A DNA stretch of 64,000 bases from Candidatus Zipacnadum vermilionense (GTDB taxonomy: Bacteria > Armatimonadota > Zipacnadia > Zipacnadales > Zipacnadaceae): positions 1-64,000 of the forward strand of contig JALGSV010000012.1 in the NCBI GenBank assembly GCA_029821755.1, in the 5' to 3' direction. Below, in pieces: positions 17,031-25,319 of the stretch. Positions within the stretch are counted from its first letter, which is position 1. Each line of letters starts with the position of its first letter. The notes below the pieces were generated by a model. That model was not told where the DNA came from, made no database searches, and saw nothing but the letters and a program-made list of their open reading frames with translations. A program made the position numbers and the translations under genes.

Positions 17031-18194
17031 ATGCCCGTCGCCGCTTTACTGATGGCTGCCGGTCGGGGCGAACGGATGGGAGCGGACCGGGCCAAGTGCT
17101 TCCTCCCCCTAGCCGGCCGCCCGCTCTTCCTCTATTCTCTCGCCACCTTTGCCCGTCTGGAGCCTACCCCGCGCCTGGTACTGGTCGCCCCGCCCGGCTG
17201 GGAGCAGCAGGCGGCCGACCTTTGCGCCGCCCTGCCGCACCCGCCCCTGATTGTCCCCGGTGGGGCGGAGCGCGCCGAGTCCGTGCGCGCCGGTCTCGAG
17301 GCCTTGGCCGCCGACCCGCCGGAGCTGGTCGCCATCCACGACGCCGCCCGGCCCCTGGTCACCCTCGCCCTGATCGCGCAGACCTTCGCCGCCGCCCGCC
17401 AGGACGGCGCTGCTCTAGCCGCCACACCTCTCACCGACACCCTCAAACGCGCCGGCGATGACCTGCTCGTCCGGGACACTCCGCCCCGCGCCGGGCTCTG
17501 GCGTGCCCAGACACCCCAGGCCTTCCGCTACGACCTGATCCGCGCGGCGCACCAGCACGCCCAGCAGCACGGCCTCCCCGCCACTGACGACGCCATGTTG
17601 GTGGAGGCCCTCGGCCACTCCGTCCGGATCTGCCCCAGCAGCGCCTACAACATCAAGGTCACCACTCCGGAGGACCTCGCCGTAGCCGAGCATCTGCTGA
17701 GCGGCAGCGGGGAGTTGCGGGTCGGCCACGGCTACGACCTGCACCGCCTGGTGGAGGGCCGCCCGCTGATCTTGGGCGGAGTGCATGTCCCCTACGAGCG
17801 CGGCCTACTCGGCCACTCCGACGGCGACGCGGTCTGCCACGCCCTGGCCGACGCGCTGCTCGGCGCCGCGGCTCTTGGTGACATCGGCGCTCACTTCCCC
17901 GACACCGACCCCCAGTACGCCGGCGCCGACAGCCTCCTCCTGCTCGCCCAGGTAGCCCGGCTACTGTCCGCCGCCGGCTTCTGTGTAGCGAACTGTGACA
18001 TAACCATCCAGGCCCAGGCGCCCAGACTCCGACCCCACGTGGACGCCATGCGCGCCCGCCTAGCCGAGGCCCTGGCCCTGGACCTGTCTCGCGTGAGCGT
18101 CAAGGCCACGACGATGGAGGGCTTAGGCCCCATAGGAGAAACCCTCGCCCTCGCCGCCCACGCGGTAGCGTTGGTGCGCCAGGGGCTGGTCTGA
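17031..18194 (+). CDS. ispDF: IspDF, bifunctional MEP-pathway enzyme
   Basis: 387 residues, a natural fusion. Residues 1 to about 222 are IspD (2-C-methyl-D-erythritol 4-phosphate cytidylyltransferase): AALLMAAGRGERMG with the CTP-binding glycine-rich loop, then VAIHDAARPLV and TDDAMLVEALG. Residues about 229-387 are IspF (2,4-cyclodiphosphate synthase): VGHGYDLHRLVEG with the metal Asp and His, LLGHSDGDAVCHALADALLG, DIGAHFPDTDPQY and VKATTMEGLGPIGE. It serves isoprenoid precursor synthesis in the cytosol. IspE acts between the two steps and is not in the window. Fused IspDF is known in several phyla. Confidence 0.95.
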   Translation: MPVAALLMAAGRGERMGADRAKCFLPLAGRPLFLYSLATFARLEPTPRLVLVAPPGWEQQAADLCAALPHPPLIVPGGAERAESVRAGLEALAADPPELVAIHDAARPLVTLALIAQTFAAARQDGAALAATPLTDTLKRAGDDLLVRDTPPRAGLWRAQTPQAFRYDLIRAAHQHAQQHGLPATDDAMLVEALGHSVRICPSSAYNIKVTTPEDLAVAEHLLSGSGELRVGHGYDLHRLVEGRPLILGGVHVPYERGLLGHSDGDAVCHALADALLGAAALGDIGAHFPDTDPQYAGADSLLLLAQVARLLSAAGFCVANCDITIQAQAPRLRPHVDAMRARLAEALALDLSRVSVKATTMEGLGPIGETLALAAHAVALVRQGLV

Positions 18195-18233
18195 CCCACC
18201 CGCCGCGTGCGGCTGCCCTCCGTGGCCGCTCTC

Positions 18234-18272
18234 CGTCCCCCTCGCCTGCAAGGAGAGGGGGCAGGGGGTGAG
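18234..18272 (+). repeat. Family A repeat, copy 1 (interrupted)
   Basis: CCCCCTCGCCTGCAAGGAGA followed by GGGGGCAGGGGGTGAG. The family consensus is C-rich arm, variable hairpin, GGAGAGGGGGCAGGGGGTGAGG. Its end is cut by the MITE at 18273 and resumes at 18393. Confidence 0.85.
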
Positions 18273-18392
18273 GTGGCTGTCCCACAAAGCGAAAAATGTA
18301 TATTTCCGCAACCGAAATGTACAGGTTTGCGGCCCTGAAGTTATACGCAAAACCGCTTATTTCCGCCCATTTTTCAATTATGGGACAGCCAC
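18273..18392. mobile_element. 120-bp MITE with TIRs and 4-bp target duplication
   Basis: Perfect 12-bp terminal inverted repeats GTGGCTGTCCCA (18273-18284) and TGGGACAGCCAC (18381-18392), extended imperfectly by GAAAAATG / CATTTTTC further in. TGAG is duplicated on both sides (18269-18272 and 18393-18396). Removing the element and one TGAG restores GGGGGTGAGGCTCC, the normal end of family A repeats. The inside is clearly AT-richer than its surroundings and encodes nothing. No parent transposase is in the window. Confidence 0.75.
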
Positions 18393-18470
18393 TGAGGCTC
18401 CGAGGCCCGTGCCGACTTGATGCCCGCCCTCCCCTTCCCCCCGCCCCTGTCCTCCGTTATACTGCCCCCG

Positions 18471-19997
18471 ATGCCCCTATCCTCGCTCCTCCAACTCTTG
18501 CGTACCGACCCCCGCCTGGGCTTCCTTCAAGGCCTCGCGCCCGGCCGCGGCTACCTCGTCGGCGGCGCGGTCCGCGATGCCCTGCTGCATCGCGAGACCA
18601 AGGACCTCGACTTCGTCGTGCTCGGCCTTGCCCCGGAGACCCTCGCCACCTCCCTGGCCCGCTTCGGCCATGTCGAGCCGGTCGAGTCCCGCGCCTTCGG
18701 CGTCTACAAGTTCACCCCCACCGGCGGCGCCGACACCTACGACGTTGCCCTCCCCCGCCGCGACCGCTGGACCGGCCTGGCCTACAAGGACATGGCCGCG
18801 GAACTGGGCGTCTCCCTGGAGGAGGACCTGGCCCGTCGCGACTTCAGCATTAACGCTCTGGCCCTGTCGCTAGACGGCGACCTTGTGGACCCTTACGGCG
18901 GCCAGGCCGACCTGCAGGCGCGCCTGCTCCGCGCCGTCGGCGATCCCCGACAGCGCTTCTCCGAGGATCCCTCTCGTATCCTGCGGGGTCTGCGACTGGC
19001 CTGCCAACTGGACTTCGAGATCGAGCCGGAGACCCTCCGCGCCATGTGCGAGCTGGCCCCAGAGGTCACCCGCCTCACTGACCGCGGCGAGACCCGCGTG
19101 GCGCCTGAGGTGGCCGGCGCCGAATTCCTCCGGGGGTTTGCCGCCTGCCCTGAGCGGCTGATCCGTCTCTGGGACCAGACCGGCCTGCTCGACCTGCTCC
19201 TGCCCGAGATCGCGGCCATGCGCGACACGCCCCAGCCCGAGATCTTCCACACCGAGGGTGCGGTCCTCGCCCACACGCTACTGGCCCTGAAGCGCCTCCG
19301 GGACCTGGAGGAGCCTACCGCGCAGCAGCGCTGGGCCAGCCCCATTCCCTTCCAGCCCGCCTCTCTCCACACTCGTCTGGCGGTCCTGCTGCACGACGTC
19401 GGCAAGCCGCCCACCCTCCAGTACCCCCAGACCCCTGGGGACCGGATTCGGTTCTTGAACCACGCCGGGGTCGGCGCGAAGCTAACCGCCGCCCTGGTCG
19501 ACCGCCTGCGGCTGTCCCTCTTCCCCCGCGACGACCCCTTGCACGTCGAGCGCGACCGCCTCGCCTTCCTGATCGGCCGCCACATGATCTGCCCGGGAAT
19601 GGATGCGCAGTGCGCCAAGCTGTCCACTCTCGAGCGCCTTTTCTTCTCCCCCGAGACCCGCGGCGGGGAACTGCTCGCCGTGCTGTACGCCGACCTAGCT
19701 GCCACTATCCCCGCTTCGGGGCAGCCGGACTTCGCCCCCTACCGGAGACTCTTGGAGCGTTTGCGCCAGGTAGCCGGCGCCATCCACACGCACCAAGCAG
19801 AGCGCCGCCTCCCGCCCCTGCTCAGCGGCGACGAGATCATGGCTCTACTGGAACTACGCGCCGGCCCGGAGGTAGGCCAGGTGAAGAACGCCTTGCGGGA
19901 GCTGCAACTGGAGGGGAAACTGCAGACCAAACAAGAGGCGGAGGACTACCTGCACGAGCGGGGCCAGGAACTACTGCGGGGCGAGGGGGACGAGTAG
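18471..19997 (+). CDS. cca: CCA tRNA nucleotidyltransferase / poly(A) polymerase family, with HD domain
   Basis: 508 residues from the ATG at 18471; the longer frame would start inside repeat DNA. Class II nucleotidyltransferase motifs are in order: YLVGGAVRDALL (about residue 27), TKDLDFVVLG with the catalytic Asp pair (about 43), RRDFSINALA, DPYGGQADLQARLLRAVGDP and RILRGLRLACQLDFEIE. A C-terminal HD phosphohydrolase domain follows (VLLHDVGKPPTL, with HD at about 310). It adds or repairs the 3' CCA end of tRNAs; the HD domain gives phosphatase/phosphodiesterase activity in known homologues. No clear ribosome binding site is visible. Confidence 0.9.
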   Translation: MPLSSLLQLLRTDPRLGFLQGLAPGRGYLVGGAVRDALLHRETKDLDFVVLGLAPETLATSLARFGHVEPVESRAFGVYKFTPTGGADTYDVALPRRDRWTGLAYKDMAAELGVSLEEDLARRDFSINALALSLDGDLVDPYGGQADLQARLLRAVGDPRQRFSEDPSRILRGLRLACQLDFEIEPETLRAMCELAPEVTRLTDRGETRVAPEVAGAEFLRGFAACPERLIRLWDQTGLLDLLLPEIAAMRDTPQPEIFHTEGAVLAHTLLALKRLRDLEEPTAQQRWASPIPFQPASLHTRLAVLLHDVGKPPTLQYPQTPGDRIRFLNHAGVGAKLTAALVDRLRLSLFPRDDPLHVERDRLAFLIGRHMICPGMDAQCAKLSTLERLFFSPETRGGELLAVLYADLAATIPASGQPDFAPYRRLLERLRQVAGAIHTHQAERRLPPLLSGDEIMALLELRAGPEVGQVKNALRELQLEGKLQTKQEAEDYLHERGQELLRGEGDE

Positions 19998-20018
19998 ACA
20001 GGTCGCCTTCGGGCTGCC

Positions 20019-20098
20019 CTCCCCACCTCTCCCCAGCCCGAGCGTAGCGAGGGCGCGGGGAGAGGTCGGCGCGCTTCGCGCGCCGGGTGAGGCCTCTC
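20019..20098 (+). repeat. Family A repeat, copy 2
   Basis: CTCCCCACCTCTCCCCAGCC, hairpin GAGCGTAGCGAGGG, GGGGAGAGGTCGG, an extra hairpin GGCGCGCTTCGCGCGCC, then GGGTGAGG. It fills the gap between converging cca and thiE. Confidence 0.8.
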
Positions 20099-20842
20099 CT
20101 ACGGACCGATAATCCTCCGCGGCAACAGCTTGCGCGCGGCCTCCACCAGCTCCCTTGCTGCCTGCGCCGGGTCTGGTGCGTCATTGATCGCTGCGATCAC
20201 GGCAACCAAAGCCGGATTGGTCTCCTCCAGATCCGGGAGGTTCTCCCGGCTGATCCCGCCGATGGCGCACACCGGCAGGCTAGTCGCCCGTTGCACCGCC
20301 GCCAGCCCCGCGGGACCAATGACCGGCTTGTCTTGCTTGGTGGGGGAGGGGAAGAGCGCGCCGCACGCCACGTAGCTGGCTCCCAGTTGCTCGGCCTGCC
20401 GGGCCGCGGCCGCCGTATCGGCGCTCACGCCCACAATCGCTGCCGGGCCCAGCATCCGCCGCACCACGTTGGTGGGGAGGTCCTCCTCGCCCACATGCAC
20501 CCCATCGGCTCCCGCCGCCAGGGCCACATCCAGCCGGTCGTTGACAAGCAGCGGCACGGCCGCCGGCCGGGTGATCCGCAGCAGCGCGACCACATCGTCA
20601 TACATTCGCCGGATGGGGGCCTCTTTCACCCGGTACTGGACCAGCCCCACCCCGGCGGTCACCACGGCCTCAACCAGCGATACCAAGCTGGCGCGATCGG
20701 GCAGGACCGCCGGCGTAAGGTAGTATATTTTGGAGCGCAGACCGTAGAGCATTGCGGAGTCATTCCACACTCCCTCGCGCATTTCCTGCGAGCTGGCGAG
20801 GAAGACAGCCCCTTTGCGTGGAACTAGCGCTGGGACCGACAT
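20099..20842 (-). CDS. thiE: Thiamine phosphate synthase
   Basis: The frame has 247 residues; ThiE proper begins at about residue 31 (LYGLRSKIYYLTP). The ATG at 20842 has a strong GGGAGGG site 7 bases upstream, so I keep it, but 20752 is the conserved-domain start and would give the usual 217-residue length. Family motifs are GVGLVQYRVKE, LLVNDRLDVALAAGADGVHV, IVGVSADTAAA, GALFPSPTKQDKPVIG (phosphate-binding threonine/lysine loop) and VCAIGGISRENL. It joins HMP-pyrophosphate and thiazole phosphate to thiamine phosphate. There are no other thi genes nearby and no TPP riboswitch was recognised. Divergent from the glycosyltransferase gene. Confidence 0.9.
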   Translation of the reverse strand: MSVPALVPRKGAVFLASSQEMREGVWNDSAMLYGLRSKIYYLTPAVLPDRASLVSLVEAVVTAGVGLVQYRVKEAPIRRMYDDVVALLRITRPAAVPLLVNDRLDVALAAGADGVHVGEEDLPTNVVRRMLGPAAIVGVSADTAAAARQAEQLGASYVACGALFPSPTKQDKPVIGPAGLAAVQRATSLPVCAIGGISRENLPDLEETNPALVAVIAAINDAPDPAQAARELVEAARKLLPRRIIGP

Positions 20843-20907
20843 TGCGTGGTCCCTCCCGAGCCACCGTTTGGCGGCCGTTCGGTTATCCCAGAAAAGGGCC
20901 TTCTCGC

Positions 20908-21999
20908 ATGCGCATCCTCGAAGTCATAACTCCCTCCCACTACTCCGGCGCGGAGCGCGTGGTCACCTACCTCTCGGGCGAGTTGCAGCGCCTGGGCCAT
21001 GAGGTGCTGGTGGCCACCAAGCCCTTGCCGCTGCTGGAGCAGGAGCTAGCTCGCCGGGGCGTTCCCTGCGAGCCCGGGCCCTTCTCCGGCAAGCTCAACC
21101 GCCGGGTGGGCGAGCGCCTGCGGGAGTTGATCCGCACCTTCCGCCCGGACGTGGTTCACGCCCACCTCTCCACCGCCGCCTGGTGGGGCGCCTGGGCCGC
21201 CCACCGCGAGGGCCTGCCCTGTGCCGCTCATGTCCACGGCATGACTCACACCTTTTGGTATCGCCGCGCCGATCTGCTGATCGGGCCCTCGCGTGGCGTG
21301 CGGGATTATCTGGTTAGCCACGGAGTGCCGGTGGGGAAAACGGAGGTCATCTACAACGGCCTGGACCCGGCGAGCTTCGTCGGTCTGCGCCCCGCCGAGC
21401 AGGTCCGGGCGGAACTGGAGCTGCCGCTGGCCGCGCTCGTGATCGGGGTAGTCGCGCATCTGGCCGCGAAGAAGGGTCACCGCGTCCTGCTGGAGGCTCT
21501 GGCCCGGCTCGCCCCGCGCCATCCCGACCTGTACTGCCTCTGCCTGGGCCGGGGACCCTTGAAGGACAGCCTGGAGCAGCTCGCCCGGAAGCTGGGGCTG
21601 GGCGACCGGGTCAGATTCCTCGGATACCGCCACGACGCGCTGGAGGTTACCCAGGTTTTCGACGTGGCGGTGCTCCCCTCGGTGCAGAAGGAGGGCCTGG
21701 GGCTGTGCTTGATCGAGGCGGGCTTCCTGGGGATACCGGCTGCCGGCAGCGACGCCCCCGGCATGAACGAGGTGGTGCAGACCGGCGTCACCGGCCTGCT
21801 CTCTGCGCCCGGCGACGCCCCGGCCTTGGCCGAGGCCCTGGACCGCCTCCTCTCCGATGCCGATCTGCGCCGGCAGCTAGGGGAGGCCGCCCGCCGCCGC
21901 GTCTCGGCAGTGTTCACCCTCCGCCGGCAAGCGGAGAAAACGGTGAAGACCTTCGAGAAGCTCCTCAGCCCCCCACTGACGGCGCCGCCTATCTCCTAG
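20908..21999 (+). CDS. GT4-like glycosyltransferase
   Basis: 363 residues, GT-B fold. It opens MRILEVITPSHYSGAERVV, the usual N-terminal strand and glycine loop. The middle has HVHGMTHTFWYRRADLLIGP and VAHLAAKKGHRVLLEALARL. The C-terminal donor site KEGLGLCLIEAGFLGIPAAG has the E-x7-E pair, followed by APGMNEVVQTGVTGLL. The ATG at 20908 starts exactly at the first strand; the upstream frame is non-homologous. It probably transfers a nucleotide-activated sugar in the synthesis of a surface glycan, lipopolysaccharide or glycolipid. Its last four bases overlap the convergent small gene. Confidence 0.9.
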   Translation: MRILEVITPSHYSGAERVVTYLSGELQRLGHEVLVATKPLPLLEQELARRGVPCEPGPFSGKLNRRVGERLRELIRTFRPDVVHAHLSTAAWWGAWAAHREGLPCAAHVHGMTHTFWYRRADLLIGPSRGVRDYLVSHGVPVGKTEVIYNGLDPASFVGLRPAEQVRAELELPLAALVIGVVAHLAAKKGHRVLLEALARLAPRHPDLYCLCLGRGPLKDSLEQLARKLGLGDRVRFLGYRHDALEVTQVFDVAVLPSVQKEGLGLCLIEAGFLGIPAAGSDAPGMNEVVQTGVTGLLSAPGDAPALAEALDRLLSDADLRRQLGEAARRRVSAVFTLRRQAEKTVKTFEKLLSPPLTAPPIS

Positions 22000-22274
22000 C
22001 CTTCCTCCGTCTTCAACTTCGCGTGCGGGTCCACCCCGATGGACATAAGGTACTCATCAATGGCCCGGTGCTTTGCGACGGCACAGGCCATGTCGATCAG
22101 CTCCACCGGGTCCATCTCATGCAGGTCCACCGACCCCAGCGCCCCCAGTTCCTGCATCGCCTTGTGGAAGTCGATGGTAAGCTTCTGCGACGTGCCCCGG
22201 ACCGTGTCCTTAATCTCGACCTGCACCTTCTCCGGCAGTTGTATGGGTGTAAGAATGCGTGCGGAAAGCGTCAT
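21996..22274 (-). CDS. Small conserved-looking hypothetical protein
   Basis: 92 residues with a very good ribosome binding site (GTCAGGAGGAATATCCC before ATG). It is mostly charged and helical in the second half (MDPVELIDMACAVAKHRAID), with no membrane segment or signal. I do not recognise the family. Its stop overlaps the stop of the converging glycosyltransferase by four bases, a compact arrangement that leaves no room for a terminator. The strong RBS and codon usage support a real gene. Confidence 0.7.
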   Translation of the reverse strand: MTLSARILTPIQLPEKVQVEIKDTVRGTSQKLTIDFHKAMQELGALGSVDLHEMDPVELIDMACAVAKHRAIDEYLMSIGVDPHAKLKTEEG

Positions 22275-22479
22275 GGGATATTCCTCCTGACCCTCAGTGC
22301 GCCCTACCTATCATACCTCACATCCGCCGCAACTGGAAGCCCTGCCAATCCTCCTGCATTTGGGGGGAGGAGGTTCAGGGCGCAGGGCGAATTCCCGCCG
22401 TGCGCACTTCCGGCTTACCGGCGCCCCAGCGACGGTATACTGCTTTCCGTTGGACCCGCCGCTCACAAAGGATGATCCC

Positions 22480-23562
22480 ATGAACCTCCTCTACAAACCC
22501 GATGCCGACGACGCTCTCCGCCGCTTGGAGGCTTTCTGGCATAACGACCTGCTCGACCGGCCCCCGGTCATGGCTACCTGCCCCCAGCCGGGCCAGACCG
22601 TCCCTCCCGGCCCCGGCCAACTCGCCGGGTTTGACGGCGATTACGCCGGTGCCCTCGCCCAGTTCGAGGCCATGGCCGCGGCTGTCTACTGGGGCGCCGA
22701 GGCCTTCCCCACCATGGGGCCCTGCCTTGGCCCCGACCAGTTCGCCGCCTTCTTCGGCGGGGAGATAGTCGTCTCCCCCGAGAGCCAGGAGACCTCTTGG
22801 GTTGAACGCTTCGTTGACGACTGGACCGACGTCCTTCCCTTGCGCCTGGACCCCGATAATCGCTACTGGAAGCACATCCTGGCCTATATGGACTACGCCG
22901 GGCGGGCCGCCGCCGGCAAGTTCCTCATCGCCACCCTCGACGCTCACAGCAACATGGACGCCCTGGGGGCCATGCGCGGCTATGAGGACCTCTGCCTGGA
23001 CATGCTCGACCGCCCCGAGGCCATTGACGAGGCCGTCGCCCAGGTCCGCGACTTCTACGTGCCGATCTATGACGCCGTCTACCAAGCTGCCGCCATGGAC
23101 CAGGTCGGCTGGACTACCTCCTGGCTAGGCGCCGTGGGCCCGGGCAAAGGCACCTGCGTGCAGTGTGACTTCGCCGCCCTCATGTCCCCGCGCATGTTCG
23201 ACCGCTGGGTCATGCCCTGCCTGGAGGCGGAGACCGCCTTCCTGGACCACGCGATCTACCACTGGGACGGCCCTGACGCCCTCCCGCACCTGCCCTCCCT
23301 GCTCAGCCTGCCCGACCTGCATGGCATCCAGTGGGTCCCCGGCGTCGGCGAGGAGGCCGAGGGCCGCCCCATGTACACCTGGGTGGACCAGCTCCAGCAG
23401 ATGCAGGCCGCTGGCAAATCGGTCTACGCCTACGGCCCCGCCGAGGCCCTCAAGACCCTCCACAAGCAACTCCAGCCCAACTTGGTCTTCTACAACCTCC
23501 AGGGCCTCCAGACCCCACAGGAGATCGACGCCTTCTGCAGGTGGCTGGAGCAGAACTCGTAA
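22480..23562 (+). CDS. Uroporphyrinogen decarboxylase-like (URO-D/MtaA superfamily) protein
   Basis: 360 residues. ACAAAGGATG lies just before the ATG. The N-terminus DALRRLEAFWHNDLLDRPPV and the late barrel strands (HWDGPDALPHLPSLL, VPGVGEEAEGRPMYTWVDQL) match the URO-D-like group abundant in heterotrophic environmental bacteria rather than haem-pathway HemE: the HemE signature arginine motif RPV..MRQAGR is absent. Members include methyltransferases that move methyl groups to corrinoid or coenzyme M; the substrate here is unknown. It is followed 38 bp later by the GH29-like gene, so the two may be co-transcribed. Confidence 0.8.
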   Translation: MNLLYKPDADDALRRLEAFWHNDLLDRPPVMATCPQPGQTVPPGPGQLAGFDGDYAGALAQFEAMAAAVYWGAEAFPTMGPCLGPDQFAAFFGGEIVVSPESQETSWVERFVDDWTDVLPLRLDPDNRYWKHILAYMDYAGRAAAGKFLIATLDAHSNMDALGAMRGYEDLCLDMLDRPEAIDEAVAQVRDFYVPIYDAVYQAAAMDQVGWTTSWLGAVGPGKGTCVQCDFAALMSPRMFDRWVMPCLEAETAFLDHAIYHWDGPDALPHLPSLLSLPDLHGIQWVPGVGEEAEGRPMYTWVDQLQQMQAAGKSVYAYGPAEALKTLHKQLQPNLVFYNLQGLQTPQEIDAFCRWLEQNS

Positions 23563-23600
23563 GGCAACCCGACCACAACCCATCCCGAGGTATGCAATCT

Positions 23601-24893
23601 ATGGCCGCACCCCTCCCTCGCCAACTCACCTTCCAGGATCTCGAATTCGGCCTTTTCTGCCACTTCGGTCCCAACACGTTCCTCGACCAGGAATGGGGGA
23701 CCGGCGCCGAGGACCCGGCCATCGTCAACCCCACCGACTTCGACCCCCGCCAGTGGGCTCGCGCCGCCCGCGAGACCGGCATGCGCTACCTCGTCTTCAC
23801 GGCCAAGCACCACGACGGCTTCTGCAACTGGCCCACCGACACCACCGACCACTGCCTCAAGTCGAGCCCCTACCAAGGCGGTAAGGGCGACCTCGTGGAG
23901 CAAGTTGCCGAGGCGGCCCGTGCCGAGGGACTGGCCCTCGGCCTCTATCTCTCCCCCTGGGACCGCCACGACCCCCGCTACCCCGACCCCGCCGCCTACG
24001 ACGAGGTCTATCTGGCCCAGTGGCGCGAGCTGCTCACCCGCTACGGCCCGCTCTGCTGTTGCTGGCTGGACGGCGCCGGCTCCGAGGGCCGCGTCTACGC
24101 CTGGCCGCGCATCATCGCCCAGATCCGCGAACTGCAACCCGACGCCTGCGTCTTTTCCATGGGCGAGCCGGATTACCGCTGGGTCGGCAACGAGGACGGC
24201 CTGGCCCCCGATCCCACCTGGAACGTCGTCCCGCGCCCCCAGGACTACCTGAACCACGACCAGTTCTTCACGCGTCCCTTCCTGGAGTCCTTTCCCCACT
24301 GGATGCCCGCCGAGTGCGACGCCCGGATCCGCGCCAACTGGTTCTGGAACACCTACGACCTGCCCACCCTCAAGTCCACCGAGCGCCTGGTGGATCTGTA
24401 CTACAAGTCGGTGGGGCGTGGGTGCAATCTGCTGCTCAACATCGGACCCGACACCCGCGGCCTGATCCCCGACCCGGACCTGGCGTGCCTGAGCGAGATG
24501 GGGGCGGAGATTAGGAGGAGGTTCGGGACCCCTGTAGGGCGCGCCCTACGTGGCGCGCCGTCCGAGAGGGCGGGGGACGTAGCCCCCGCCCTACAATCCG
24601 GCTTCGCCGCCGCCGAGCAGGCTAACACCGAGAGCCTGGAGCTTACCTTCCCGGCGCCCACCCCCATCAACCATGTGATCCTCCAGGAGGACCTCATCCA
24701 AGGCGAGCGGGTGCGGGAGTACATCGTCCAGGTCCTCCCCCACGACCGCTGGGAGGGGGTCTACGTCGGCACCGCCATCGGCCACAAGAAGATAGACCAG
24801 TTCCCGACCATCGCGGCGGAGGCGGTCCGGGTGCACTTTCGCCAGTCGGACGGCAAGCCAAAGCTGAAAGCCCTGGCGGCATACTGCGTGTAA
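23601..24893 (+). CDS. GH29-like alpha-L-fucosidase
   Basis: 430 residues. The ATG at 23601 has GAGGT nine bases upstream; the ATG at 23592 is too close to it. GH29 features are GLFCHFGPNTF, WARAARETGMRYLVFTAKHHDGFCNW, LGLYLSPWDRH, CCCWLDGAGSEG (candidate nucleophile Asp near residue 157) and GRGCNLLLNIGPDTRG. A C-terminal beta domain (SLELTFPAPTPINHVILQED) is present. No signal peptide, so it is probably cytoplasmic. It releases alpha-fucose with retention in characterised members. A 63-bp hairpin repeat is embedded in frame at 24533-24595, between the catalytic and C-terminal domains. Confidence 0.88.
   Translation: MAAPLPRQLTFQDLEFGLFCHFGPNTFLDQEWGTGAEDPAIVNPTDFDPRQWARAARETGMRYLVFTAKHHDGFCNWPTDTTDHCLKSSPYQGGKGDLVEQVAEAARAEGLALGLYLSPWDRHDPRYPDPAAYDEVYLAQWRELLTRYGPLCCCWLDGAGSEGRVYAWPRIIAQIRELQPDACVFSMGEPDYRWVGNEDGLAPDPTWNVVPRPQDYLNHDQFFTRPFLESFPHWMPAECDARIRANWFWNTYDLPTLKSTERLVDLYYKSVGRGCNLLLNIGPDTRGLIPDPDLACLSEMGAEIRRRFGTPVGRALRGAPSERAGDVAPALQSGFAAAEQANTESLELTFPAPTPINHVILQEDLIQGERVREYIVQVLPHDRWEGVYVGTAIGHKKIDQFPTIAAEAVRVHFRQSDGKPKLKALAAYCV
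24533..24595 (+). repeat. Family G 63-bp hairpin repeat embedded in the GH29 gene
   Basis: Outer arms TGTAGGGCG (24533-24541) and CGCCCTACA (24587-24595). Inside are the palindrome GTAGGGCGCGCCCTAC and the hairpin GGGCGGGGG / CCCCCGCCC. It is exactly 21 codons and adds a stretch rich in Gly, Arg and Ala to the protein (about residues 311-332). Confidence 0.75.
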
Positions 24894-24903
24894 GCCCCCC
24901 TCC

Positions 24904-25313
24904 CGGAGGGGCCGCGTCGAGTTGAGATCGCCGCAGGTGATCTCAGGGAGGCCGGCCCCCGCCCGAGGGCGCGCGCCGCCGCAACGCCGCAGCCACCAGT
25001 CTCGCGGGCTGCTCGGAACAAGTCGCGTAGGGGCGAATGTTGGGCGCTTCCCAGTGCCCAACATCCGCCCGCGGCTGTCGGCGCCACTGCGCTTTGCCAC
25101 CGCCGGGTGCCCCTCCCGACACCGCTCTGGAGAGCGGCGCCACTAGCCGCTTGTGGTCGCCCCGGAAATGCAGAGGGGGCGGACGCTCCGCGTCCGCCCC
25201 CTCTGCAACTTCCTCCTCCCACCTCACCTCCAGTGGCACAGGTCTCCAGACCTGTATCCCCTTCTCTCCCCCCCCCCTGCGAGGGGAGGGGGGCAGCGGG
25301 GGGGGTGAGGCCT
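24904..25313 (+). repeat. Repeat pile-up: E2, C1, F1, B3, A3
   Basis: This fills the 426-bp gap between converging genes; no coding seen. E2 is 24904-24960 (CCGGAGGGGCCGCGTCGAG). C1 is 25026-25073 (GTAGGGGCGAATGTTGGG, inverted copy after it). F1 has the head CGACACCGCTCTGGAGAGCG (25117) and a perfect 16-bp hairpin GCAGAGGGGGCGGACG / CGTCCGCCCCCTCTGC (25170-25206). B3 is 25235-25259. A3 is 25264-25313. The F-B-A part recurs in the same order and orientation at 27991-28244. Confidence 0.8.
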
Positions 25314-25319
25314 CCCTCT

